19,999 nucleotides of DNA from Pseudomonadota bacterium. GTDB taxonomy: Bacteria; Pseudomonadota; Alphaproteobacteria; Acetobacterales; Acetobacteraceae. Position numbers and translations under genes: made by a program. Of this stretch, positions 7,828 to 14,316 are shown piece after piece. Where the stretch lies: the NCBI GenBank assembly GCA_021780935.1, contig JAJXXT010000127.1:1-19999 (forward strand), written 5' to 3'. Each line of letters begins with the position of its first letter. The first letter of the stretch is position 1. The notes under the pieces were generated by a model. The model searched no databases. It had not been told where the DNA came from and saw only the letters and a list, made by a program, of their open reading frames with translations.

Positions 7828-8940
7828 TCATCCGATAAGCCACTCCAGACTCGTTTGCTTCTGGTGGCTTTGCCGGGCACGGATGCCGACCCTGCGGGGC
7901 TCGTCGAGCCACGCTGGCGGCCGGCGCAGGAAGCAATGAGCCGCGGCGAGATGCCGCCGTGCGTCTGCCATCCTTCGCTCGGCCAGGTCGGGGGTCGTTT
8001 CGCGCATCGCCTTGCCCGCCAGCGCGTAACATCGCGTCGCGGCGCGAACCGACAGGAACAGCCCGAGCACCGGGTGCGCCCCTGAATCGGCGGCGATTTG
8101 CTGGTAGCTCGCCCAGACCGGCGCGGCCAGGGCCGGCGCGCGCATGTGCAGGTCCATCAGCAGAAACGCGAGGTCGTACAGCCTGTCGACGGTCCCGAGT
8201 GTCTCGTCGAACTCCAGACAGTCGAAGAGCGTGATCCGACCTTGGAAGAGACAGATATTGGCAAGCCGCAGATCGCCGTGCCCGCGCCGCACCTCGCCCG
8301 CGTCGCGGCGACGCTCGAGCACGGGCGCCAGCGCCGCCAGCGCCGCCAGAGTACGTCCGCGCAGCACCGGCAAAGCCGGCGCGCGCAGCGGATCCGCAAC
8401 CCGAAGCAGCTCGCGATGGTTCTCCTCAACGGCGGCGCGCAGCCCGTGCGCGCCGCCAAAGCCGCGGCTGGGGGGCACCGAAAGATGGAAGCGCGCCACG
8501 AGATGGCCAAGCGCACGAAGCAACTCCAGACGCAGACGCGCCTCGTCCGCCATCCGGTCGAACTGGTCCGCTTCCGCGAACCGACGCATCACCACAACGG
8601 TATCGACCATCTCGCCTGGGCCGTCGAAGCGAAGGGTGCCATCCGCGCTCCGCACGATGGCGCAAACGTCGCGGTAGAGTTCCGGCGCGGTCCGGCGGTT
8701 GAGAAGCAACTCGGCGCGGCAGGCGCGCGCGCGCAAGGCACGGGTCGTGTAGTCGGCGAGGCCGAAGCGGATCGCCCGCTTGAGCTTGTATGCCCGCTTA
8801 CCAACTAGGAACACGATGGAGCAATGGGTGGCAACCTGCGTCACCGCGTCACGTCCGTTCCCATAGCTCGCCGGATTGGCGAGGAACGCCACCGTCTCCC
8901 GCTGGCGCCAGGTCGCGTCGACGGGCGACCCGCCGATCAC
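7828..8940 (-). CDS. APH-fold kinase-like protein (COG2187), without the P-loop domain
   Basis: It has the aminoglycoside-phosphotransferase/protein-kinase-like fold of COG2187. Visible are ATHCSIVFLVGKRAYKLKRAIRF with the putative ATP-binding Lys, the catalytic loop HGDLRLAN (His221, Asp223, Asn228 counted from the GTG), and the metal-binding Asp240 in LFDCLEFDE. Many relatives carry a C-terminal P-loop kinase domain (COG0645); here the protein stops after about 370 residues without one. The substrate is unknown, and drug resistance should not be assumed. The start is uncertain. GTG at 8940 gives the usual short lead-in before VAFLANPASYG. An in-frame ATG at 9030 exists, but it is the centre of the repeat palindrome. 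Neither has a convincing ribosome binding site. Confidence 0.82.
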   Translation of the reverse strand: MIGGSPVDATWRQRETVAFLANPASYGNGRDAVTQVATHCSIVFLVGKRAYKLKRAIRFGLADYTTRALRARACRAELLLNRRTAPELYRDVCAIVRSADGTLRFDGPGEMVDTVVVMRRFAEADQFDRMADEARLRLELLRALGHLVARFHLSVPPSRGFGGAHGLRAAVEENHRELLRVADPLRAPALPVLRGRTLAALAALAPVLERRRDAGEVRRGHGDLRLANICLFQGRITLFDCLEFDETLGTVDRLYDLAFLLMDLHMRAPALAAPVWASYQQIAADSGAHPVLGLFLSVRAATRCYALAGKAMRETTPDLAERRMADARRHLAAAHCFLRRPPAWLDEPRRVGIRARQSHQKQTSLEWLIG

Positions 8941-9004
8941 GGCGGCGACAGCGGAAACAGTGGAAATGGCGGGCGCTCCTGCATCGCTTGCAACCCCTTG
9001 TCTT

Positions 9005-9108
9005 TCGAGTCCCGCCCCCGAAATTCGCATGCGAATTTCGGGGGCAAGTGGGCCACTAACATATTGAATCTAGCGTGATGATGCAGAAATTCCTCGACGC
9101 ATTCCTGA
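9005..9108 (-). repeat. Dispersed repeat, copy 2, with a 32-bp perfect palindrome
   Basis: This is the inverted partner of the repeat at 5754-5857. The sequence 9014-9045 is a perfect 32-bp palindrome: GCCCCCGAAATTCGC at 9014-9028, a central AT, then the exact complement at 9031-9045. The outer part includes CTAGCGTGATGAT (9070-9082), which resembles the CTAGAGTGATGAT end of the element at 5741. A 17-codon open frame starts at 9081 but is probably incidental. Confidence 0.75.
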
Positions 9109-9219
9109 AGCCGGAGAGCATGGCCAGCTGAGAGAGATCCGTCAGCAGCACTCCGCGCGCGGGCGGCGCAGCCGCCATGCAGTGTGCTTCGGGCGCCATC
9201 GCTCTCCTCCGTCACCGGC

Positions 9220-9254
9220 GGCCGTAGCGCGCTTCCCCCTCGCGCGCTGCGGCC
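9220..9254 (-). terminator. Strong hairpin after the HPF-cold-shock gene
   Basis: On the minus strand, GGCCG and AGCGCGC pair with GCGCGCT and CGGCC. That gives 12 base pairs interrupted by one mismatch, with a 9-base loop. It begins directly after the stop codon of the upstream gene. No clear T-run follows, as is common in GC-rich genomes. The remaining bases between here and the repeat (9132-9219) show no gene. Confidence 0.55.
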
Positions 9255-9812
9255 TCAGCCCGCCAGCGGCACGACCGTACTGGCCTGCGGGCCCTTCTCT
9301 CCCGGATCGGGCGCCAGCACATAGCGCACCTTGTCGCCGGGATGCAGCGCTGCGAACCCGCCCTCGGCGACGCTGTTGGCGTGGACATAGACCTCTTCGC
9401 CATCCGCTGTGGTCAGGAAGGCATAGCCACGCTCCGGGAACACCCGGGCAATGCGGCCGATCTGCGGCGGCGCGTGGGTCTTCTCCTCGCCGCGAGCACG
9501 GCGGACGTGGTCCTCCAGCCGCCGCCGCACCGCGTCGAACGCATCGCGGATGGCGACATGCGCGTCCTCGTGGGCGTGGTGCTCGGCCGGATCGCGGCCC
9601 ACCGCGATCGTCCGCCCCGGAACGGTGAGGTCGATCTTGACCTGGAACAGCTTTCCCTGCCGGTGGTGACGGTGCGCCGCCTCGACTACGACATGGCAGG
9701 CGGTGATCCGGTCGTGGTACTGCTCGAGTTCGGCCAAGCGCTGTTCCACCTGCGTCCGCGCTGACGAGTCCGGGTCCATGTGGCGGAACGAAATCTGCAC
9801 TGGGACTTGCAT
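9255..9812 (-). CDS. Ribosome hibernation factor (HPF/RaiA) fused to a cold-shock domain
   Basis: This 185-residue protein has two domains. Residues 1 to about 105 form an HPF/YfiA-like module, MQVPVQISFRHMDPDSSART...VEQRLAELEQYHDRI...RDAFDAVRRRLEDHVRR, which in its family binds the 30S decoding region and silences ribosomes. Residues about 117-185 are a cold-shock domain with RNP1-like GYAFLT (129-134) and RNP2-like VYVHANSV (141-148), and it binds single-stranded RNA. The ATG at 9812 follows a perfect AGGAGG six bases upstream. Longer in-frame starts lie upstream of or at the predicted transcription start. A well-placed FNR-type box indicates induction by low oxygen. It acts alone as a monocistronic unit closed by a strong hairpin. 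Confidence 0.9.
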   Translation of the reverse strand: MQVPVQISFRHMDPDSSARTQVEQRLAELEQYHDRITACHVVVEAAHRHHRQGKLFQVKIDLTVPGRTIAVGRDPAEHHAHEDAHVAIRDAFDAVRRRLEDHVRRARGEEKTHAPPQIGRIARVFPERGYAFLTTADGEEVYVHANSVAEGGFAALHPGDKVRYVLAPDPGEKGPQASTVVPLAG

Positions 9813-9911
9813 GGCGAACCTCCTCGCGGTTGCGGGTCCGGCGCCATGCCCGTGATGCCGCGGAAGCCGGGACGTGCTGCGTTTGCCGGGCGGACGCCGT
9901 CGAATGCGTCT

Positions 9912-9960
9912 TGTCTCGTGTATATAGGCATGCGCTGCCGCCCCCATTGACCCAAATCAA
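9912..9960 (-). promoter_or_regulatory. FNR/FixK-type promoter of the HPF-cold-shock gene
   Basis: On the minus strand, TTGATTTGGGTCAA (9960-9947) matches TTGAT-N4-ATCAA with one change. Centred at 9953.5 it predicts transcription from about 9912. A TATACA hexamer then lies at 9924-9919, exactly at -12 to -7, overlapping TATATA at 9921-9926. This is the geometry of a class II FNR-dependent promoter. The leader would be about 100 bases. Confidence 0.72.
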
Positions 9961-10011
9961 GGCCCACCGGCGCCGGTGGGAGGAAAGCGGGCGATGCGGC
10001 CGGAGGCGCCG

Positions 10012-11733
10012 ATGCCGATGGTAAACGCCGAGATCGCTGCGGACCTGAACAAGCTGGCTGACCTGCTCGACATCGAAGGCGCCAACCCGTTCCGGGTACG
10101 AGCCTATCGCCGCGCCGCACGGGTCGTCCAGGGATTGCCGCGCGCCGTCACCGACATGCTGGCGGCCGGCGAGAACCTTGATGCGCTGCCCGGCATCGGT
10201 CCCGATCTCGCCGCGAAAATCGCCACCCTGGCCCGCGGCGGTGAGCTGCCACAGCTCACGAAGCTCGAGCGCGCGCTTCCGCCTGGCATCGCGGCGCTGC
10301 TCGCCGTGCCCGGTCTCGGCCCGAAGCGGGTCCACGCGCTGCACACCGCACTCGGCATCGACTCGCCCGAGACATTGGCCGCCGCGGCCCGGGCGGGGAC
10401 AGTGCGCACCGTCCCCGGCTTCGGGCCCGGCCTCGAGAAGACCATCCTTCGCGGCCTCGCCGAAGGCGCGCTGCAGCAGCCGCGCGTCCGGCTGGACCTC
10501 GCCGAGCAGGTCGCGACGCCTCTGCTCGCCTGGCTCCGCGGCGCACCAGGCATCGGGCAAGTCGCACTCGCCGGCAGCCTGCGCCGGCGGCGGGAGACGG
10601 TCGGCGATCTGGATATCGTCGCCGAAGCGGCGGTCGCCGGACCGATCATGGATCGGTTCGTCGCCTATGCGGATGTGGCCCGCGTGATCGAACGGGGCCC
10701 GACCCGGGCAACGGTCCGTCTGCGCGGCGGATTGCAGGTCGATCTGCGGGTCGTGCCCGAGGCGAGCTTCGGCGCCGCGCTATGCTATTTCACCGGCTCG
10801 CGCGCGCACAGCATCGCGCTGCGGCGCCGCGCCCTCGCACGTGGGCTCAAGCTGAACGAATATGGTCTGTTCTCCGGTCGCCGCGGCATCGCCGGACGAA
10901 CCGAGGCCGAACTCTATGGCGCGCTCGGGCTGGCCTGCATCCCGCCGGAACTGCGCGAGGGCGAGGGCGAAATCGAGGCAGCGGAGACGGGGCGGTTGCC
11001 GCGGCTGGTCGCGCTCAGCGATCTCCGCGGCGACCTCCATGTGCATACCGATACCAGTGACGGGGGGGCCAGGCTGGCGACGATGGCCGCGGCGGCGCAG
11101 GCCCTGGGGCACGCCTATATCGCGGTGACCGACCATAGCCGGAGCCTCGGCATGGCACGGGGGCTCGACCCGGACCGCCTGGCACGGCAGATCGCCGCGA
11201 TCGCGACGCTGAACACCACCCTGCGCGACTTCACGGTGCTCGCCGGAATCGAGGTGGACATCCTCGAGGATGGAAGGCTGGATCTGCCGGACGATATCCT
11301 TTCGCGGCTCGACCTGGTCATCGCGGCGATCCGGTCGCACTTCGAGCTGCCGCCCGAACGGCAGACCGAGCGGATACTGCGCGCGATGGACAACCGGTTC
11401 GTGACGATTCTTGCCTATCCCACCGGCAGAATGATCGGCCGGCGGCCGGCCTATGCGCTGGACATGGAACGGGTGATGCGCGCGGCCCGGGAGCGCAACT
11501 GCTGCCTCGAGGTGAACGCCCAGCCCGAGCGGCTCGACCTGGACGACGCGCATTGCCGGCTGGCGAAGGAGATCGGCGTCAAGCTGGCGATCTCGACCGA
11601 CGCACACAGCACCGCCGAGCTCGGGCTGCTGCAGTACGGGATCGATCAGGCACGGCGGGGCTGGATCACGGCCGCCGATGTGGTGAACAGCCGGCCCTTG
11701 CCGGCACTCCGTGCCACGCTGCGGCGGGGGTGA
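10012..11733 (+). CDS. polX: DNA polymerase/3'-5' exonuclease PolX with PHP domain
   Basis: A 574-residue family X DNA polymerase for gap-filling repair, with a C-terminal PHP exonuclease. Helix-hairpin-helix turns LPGIGPDLAAKI and VPGLGPKRVHAL lie within residues 55-115. The nucleotidyltransferase site shows GSLRRRRETVGDLDIV at 188-203 (Asp199, Asp201) and a third Asp244 in VDLRVV. PHP metal ligands are seen in DLHVHTDTSDG (His343, His345), TDHS (His375), GIEVDIL (Glu414), IRSHFE (His443) and STDAHS (Asp530, His532). The usual HPTGR is YPTGR here (Tyr469), so one ligand is missing. The ATG at 10012 lies five bases after GGAGG. It is divergent from the HPF fusion gene and stands just outside the integrated element. 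Confidence 0.95.
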   Translation: MPMVNAEIAADLNKLADLLDIEGANPFRVRAYRRAARVVQGLPRAVTDMLAAGENLDALPGIGPDLAAKIATLARGGELPQLTKLERALPPGIAALLAVPGLGPKRVHALHTALGIDSPETLAAAARAGTVRTVPGFGPGLEKTILRGLAEGALQQPRVRLDLAEQVATPLLAWLRGAPGIGQVALAGSLRRRRETVGDLDIVAEAAVAGPIMDRFVAYADVARVIERGPTRATVRLRGGLQVDLRVVPEASFGAALCYFTGSRAHSIALRRRALARGLKLNEYGLFSGRRGIAGRTEAELYGALGLACIPPELREGEGEIEAAETGRLPRLVALSDLRGDLHVHTDTSDGGARLATMAAAAQALGHAYIAVTDHSRSLGMARGLDPDRLARQIAAIATLNTTLRDFTVLAGIEVDILEDGRLDLPDDILSRLDLVIAAIRSHFELPPERQTERILRAMDNRFVTILAYPTGRMIGRRPAYALDMERVMRAARERNCCLEVNAQPERLDLDDAHCRLAKEIGVKLAISTDAHSTAELGLLQYGIDQARRGWITAADVVNSRPLPALRATLRRG

Positions 11734-11827
11734 CGTACCAATCCGACACCATCCGCTCGGCCCCCGGCCTCGCGGGCCCGAAGGGCTCTCTCACGGCCCG
11801 CCGCTCGGGCCAATGCGCTGCGAGGAT

Positions 11828-11876
11828 TGGCGGACCCGACACGATTCGAACGTGCGACCTTCGCCTTCGGAGGGCG
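11828..11876. repeat. attL: 49-bp copy of the tRNA-Arg 3' half
   Basis: These 49 bases are identical to 18463-18511. They cover the tRNA-Arg 3' end from the CCA through the T arm to the anticodon stem. The sequence after 11876 no longer continues the tRNA, so this is a displaced fragment and not a working gene. It marks the left end of the integrated element. Confidence 0.93.
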
Positions 11877-11989
11877 TTCACAGGGGTTTGCAGCGCTTAT
11901 TGCGCGTTTGCAACCGTCACTGATTCCATAGGCCATACCTAGAGAAATTCATTAGCGCGCGTTGCGGGGCGCTGCTATGATTTGCGCGC

Positions 11990-12013
11990 TCGTGGTCGCT
12001 ATGTGCTCGCTAG
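11990..12013 (+). repeat. 24-bp end repeat, left copy (probable recombinase/Xis site)
   Basis: These 24 bases recur exactly at 18395-18418. Within the repeat, TCGCTA occurs twice, 11 bases apart, which is one helical turn. It lies 113 bases inside attL and just before the integrase ribosome binding site. A TATGAT (11976-11981) immediately upstream could be a -10 element, though I see no good -35. A protein bound here could both shape the recombination complex and repress int. In the rest of the attL-int gap, GTTTGCA occurs twice (11886-11892, 11906-11912). Confidence 0.7.
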
Positions 12014-12036
12014 ATTTTCGCGCGGAGAGGCAGGGG

Positions 12037-13305
12037 ATGGCTGAGAAAATTGGGCTGCGGGACGTGCGGACGATGCCGCCGGGCACGACCTTGTGGGATG
12101 GCGCGGTGGCGGGATTCTGTGCCCGCCGGCAGAGGGGCGATGCGATTACCTTCGCCGTGCGCTACCGCACGCAAGACGGACGGCAACGCTGGCACCGCAT
12201 CGGTCGCCTTGGCGCCATGACGCCGGATGAGGCGCGGGCCGAGGCAAAGCGCATCCTCGGCGACGTGGCCCGCGGAGCCGACCCGGCGGGCGAGCGCGAG
12301 GCCAAGCGCCGGGCTGTGACCGTCGCCGAGTTGTGCGCGCGCTATCTGGCCGAGGCCGAGGCGGGCCGCCTGCTCGTGCGCGGTGGCGCGCCGAAGCGGG
12401 CTAGCACGCTGGTTTCCGACCGGGGCCGCATCGCCAATCACATCGTGCCGCTGCTCGGCCGGATGCCGGTTGCTGCCGTCACCAAGCGCGACGTGCAACG
12501 GTTTCTGCATGACGTGGCCGAGGGGCGCGACGCGCCCGCCGCGAAGAAAACCCAACCGCGGGGGCTTTCGGCGCCGCGCGGAGGGCGAGGCGTTGCCACG
12601 CGCACGCTCGGGCTGCTCGGCGGGATTTTCACCTACGCAATCGAGCGCGGCTTGCGCAGCGACAACCCCGTGCATGGCGTTCGCAAATTCGCCTACGCGC
12701 GGCGCGAACGCCGCCTCGACGATACCGAGTATGCCGCGCTCGGCGCCGCGCTTCGCGCCGCTGACGGGCAAATTTGGCCGCCTGCCGTGGCTGTTGTGCG
12801 GTTCCTGGCGCTGACGGGTTGGCGTAGCGGCGAGGCGCTCGGGCTGCGCTGGCGGGACTTGGACATGGCGCGCCGTGTCGCCGTGCTGCCGCAAACCAAG
12901 ACCGGGCGCTCGGTCCGCCCGTTGTCGCGTGCCGCCTGCGCGCTGCTCGCGACCCTGCCACGCATGGGCGATGGCCGGCTCGTGTTCCCTGCGTCCCGCG
13001 GCGAGGGCGTCATGTCGGGGCTTCCGAGTATGGCGGGCCGCCTGTTCACCGCCGCCGGCCTGGCGGACGTAACCCCGCACGTACTGCGGCATTCCTTCGC
13101 CAGCGTCGCCGCTGATCTCGGTTATTCCGAGCTGACGATTGCGGCGCTCATCGGGCACAGATCCGGCTCGATGACGTCCCGCTACACACACGCCGCCGAT
13201 GCCCCGCTACTCGCCGCCGCCGATGCCGTTGCGCAGCGCGTCGCGGAGCTGCTGGGCGATGCCGAGCCGGCGGGCGTGGTCGTGCCGTTCGCGGGGCGCG
13301 CGTGA
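12037..13305 (+). CDS. int: Tyrosine-type site-specific integrase
   Basis: A 422-residue tyrosine recombinase with an N-terminal arm-binding region of the kind found in tRNA-targeting island integrases (about 1-90, including LWDGAVAGFCARR and WHRIGRLGAMTPDEARAEAKRIL). A core-binding domain and the catalytic domain follow. Catalytic residues are visible: Arg263 in LTGWRSGEALGLRW, Lys288 in TKTG, His348 and Arg351 in TPHVLRHSF, His374 in LIGHRSG and the nucleophile Tyr383 in SRYTHA. I chose the ATG at 12037 after GAGAGG; the earlier in-frame ATG at 11962 would span the 24-bp end repeat. The gene reads away from attL and its stop overlaps the next start. It should catalyse recombination between the 49-bp sites. 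Confidence 0.95.
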   Translation: MAEKIGLRDVRTMPPGTTLWDGAVAGFCARRQRGDAITFAVRYRTQDGRQRWHRIGRLGAMTPDEARAEAKRILGDVARGADPAGEREAKRRAVTVAELCARYLAEAEAGRLLVRGGAPKRASTLVSDRGRIANHIVPLLGRMPVAAVTKRDVQRFLHDVAEGRDAPAAKKTQPRGLSAPRGGRGVATRTLGLLGGIFTYAIERGLRSDNPVHGVRKFAYARRERRLDDTEYAALGAALRAADGQIWPPAVAVVRFLALTGWRSGEALGLRWRDLDMARRVAVLPQTKTGRSVRPLSRAACALLATLPRMGDGRLVFPASRGEGVMSGLPSMAGRLFTAAGLADVTPHVLRHSFASVAADLGYSELTIAALIGHRSGSMTSRYTHAADAPLLAAADAVAQRVAELLGDAEPAGVVVPFAGRA

Positions 13306-13880
13306 CCGCCGCCGAGCTGCGCGCCATCGTCGCCGAGGCGCTGCGCGGGCCGAAGGGGAATGCGGGGCGTGTGCCCATACCGGACGATACCAAACTGTCC
13401 GAACTCGCCGCGATCGTCACGGCCTGGCAGCTTCGGTTCCGCGGCCATGCCGAGTCCGGCGAGGCCGCCAAGGCCGCCGCCGATGCGGAGATCATCCGCC
13501 GCGCCGAGGCTGCCGCTGAGGAGCTGCGCGCGCTGATGCCTGACATCGAGCGCATCGCCGCCGGCGCTGGGCCCGGCGACCCGTTCGGGTGCAGGAACCT
13601 CCGCCGGGTGGAAAAGATGAAACACGCGCTTGCCTTCCGCCTGCCGCCCTGCCGCATGTTTCGCGCACTAGGCCGCCGCGACGCGCTGGCGCCCGGCTGG
13701 CAATGGCTGGCGGGCACTCTGCGCGGTGACTGCGAGCGCGCACTCGGCGCGCTCGGCACGCGAGATGACGGCCCGCTGCCGCGGCTGATGGCGCTGCTGC
13801 TCGGCACAATCACGGGCGATGCGCCGACGCCGGCCGCCGTGGCGTCGCATTTGCGGCGGCTCGACCGTGAAAGAACGTAG
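13302..13880 (+). CDS. Unknown 192-residue protein coupled to the integrase
   Basis: The GTG start overlaps the integrase TGA in a GTGA junction, so it is translationally coupled. I recognise no family. Residues about 45-95 form an Ala/Glu/Arg-rich stretch likely to be a long helix or coiled coil (SGEAAKAAADAEIIRRAEAAAEELRALMPDIERIA). The C-terminal half has KMKHALAFRLPPCRMFRALGRR and WQWLAGTLRGDCERAL with two Cys, and ends PTPAAVASHLRRLDRERT. There is no signal peptide or membrane segment. Its position between integrase and AlpA-like genes suggests a role in integration, regulation or immunity, but that is inference only. Its stop codon lies in the left arm of an 11-bp inverted repeat. Confidence 0.8.
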   Translation: MTAAELRAIVAEALRGPKGNAGRVPIPDDTKLSELAAIVTAWQLRFRGHAESGEAAKAAADAEIIRRAEAAAEELRALMPDIERIAAGAGPGDPFGCRNLRRVEKMKHALAFRLPPCRMFRALGRRDALAPGWQWLAGTLRGDCERALGALGTRDDGPLPRLMALLLGTITGDAPTPAAVASHLRRLDRERT

Positions 13881-13909
13881 GCAAGCGCGAAAGTCGATTT
13901 GCCTACGTT
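13874..13909. promoter_or_regulatory. 11-bp perfect inverted repeat upstream of the AlpA-like gene
   Basis: AACGTAGGCAA (13874-13884) and TTGCCTACGTT (13899-13909) are perfect inverted copies with a 14-base spacer. A third partial ACGTAG follows at 13913-13918. No T-run follows, so an operator for the AlpA-like protein or another element regulator fits better than a terminator. A replication-associated site is also possible. Confidence 0.5.
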
Positions 13910-13969
13910 GTGACGTAGCGGCGAAATCCGCAGGTTGGAAGCGCACGCAATCCAACCGCGAGGTTTTCG

Positions 13970-14200
13970 ATGACGCAGCAAATCTTGACGCGCAAGCAAG
14001 TTGCCGAGGCGCTGCGCGAGCGCGGCTACCCGATCACGCAGGCGACGCTTTCGACGATGGCGACGCGCGGGCGCGGGCCTTCGTTCGTCAAATTCGGCCG
14101 GCACACGCTGTATAATCTCGATGCCGCGCTCGCGTGGGCCGAGGGCCGTTGCTCGCCGCCCCGCCGTGTCGCCTGCGAGGGCGCTTCGCGCGCCGCATAA
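13970..14200 (+). CDS. AlpA/excisionase-like HTH protein
   Basis: A 76-residue DNA-binding protein of the MerR-like HTH_17/AlpA type. LTRKQVAEALRERG forms the first helices, TQATLSTMATRGRGPSFVKFGRH the recognition helix and wing, and YNLDAALAWAEGR the closing helix, all within residues about 6-59. The tail after residue 60 is short and basic. The ATG follows GAGG seven bases upstream. In P4-like satellites AlpA activates integrase and drives excision. Here the gene follows int and one unknown gene and precedes the replication genes, so it could act as a recombination directionality factor and/or switch. The TCGCTA pairs in the end repeats are the natural candidate targets. Confidence 0.85.
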   Translation: MTQQILTRKQVAEALRERGYPITQATLSTMATRGRGPSFVKFGRHTLYNLDAALAWAEGRCSPPRRVACEGASRAA

Positions 14201-14205
14201 CGAAA

Positions 14206-14232
14206 CCCCCGCCGGCGAGCGCACGGCGGGGG
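14206..14232 (+). terminator. 8-bp GC hairpin after the AlpA-like gene
   Basis: CCCCCGCC (14206-14213) and GGCGGGGG (14225-14232) form a perfect stem with an 11-base loop, five bases after the stop. There is no T-run. It may terminate or attenuate transcription into the primase gene. The rest of the 116-base gap shows nothing further. Confidence 0.5.
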
Positions 14233-14316
14233 CGGATCGGCAAAAGCGTCAGAAGCACGCGCATTTTAGCCGACCGCTAGCGTCCGCGCAACCGCCGGCC
14301 AGCCGAGGCCGACGCG

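Noticed and set aside
7828..8940. Aminoglycoside resistance gene
   Set aside because: The APH fold is shared by many small-molecule kinases. The sequence matches the COG2187 stress-associated group and sits in a chromosomal stress cluster.
9081..9131. A 17-codon peptide frame beside repeat copy 2
   Set aside because: It has no ribosome binding site and lies mostly inside the dispersed repeat; the matching region of copy 1 does not preserve the frame.
9142..10560. A 472-codon minus-strand frame across the HPF gene and the start of polX
   Set aside because: It overlaps two well-supported genes and a terminator hairpin. The product has no recognisable domain.
11828..11876. A second tRNA-Arg gene
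   Set aside because: Only the 3' 49 bases are present; the acceptor and D-arm 5' half are missing after 11876. It is the attachment-site duplicate.
11962..11981. TTGCGG and TATGAT as an integrase promoter
   Set aside because: The spacer between them is only 8 bases. TATGAT may still be a -10 element, but no good -35 is seen 16-18 bases upstream.
12010..13191. A 393-codon minus-strand frame opposite the integrase
   Set aside because: It is a shadow of the integrase coding sequence, with Arg/His-rich composition and no motif.
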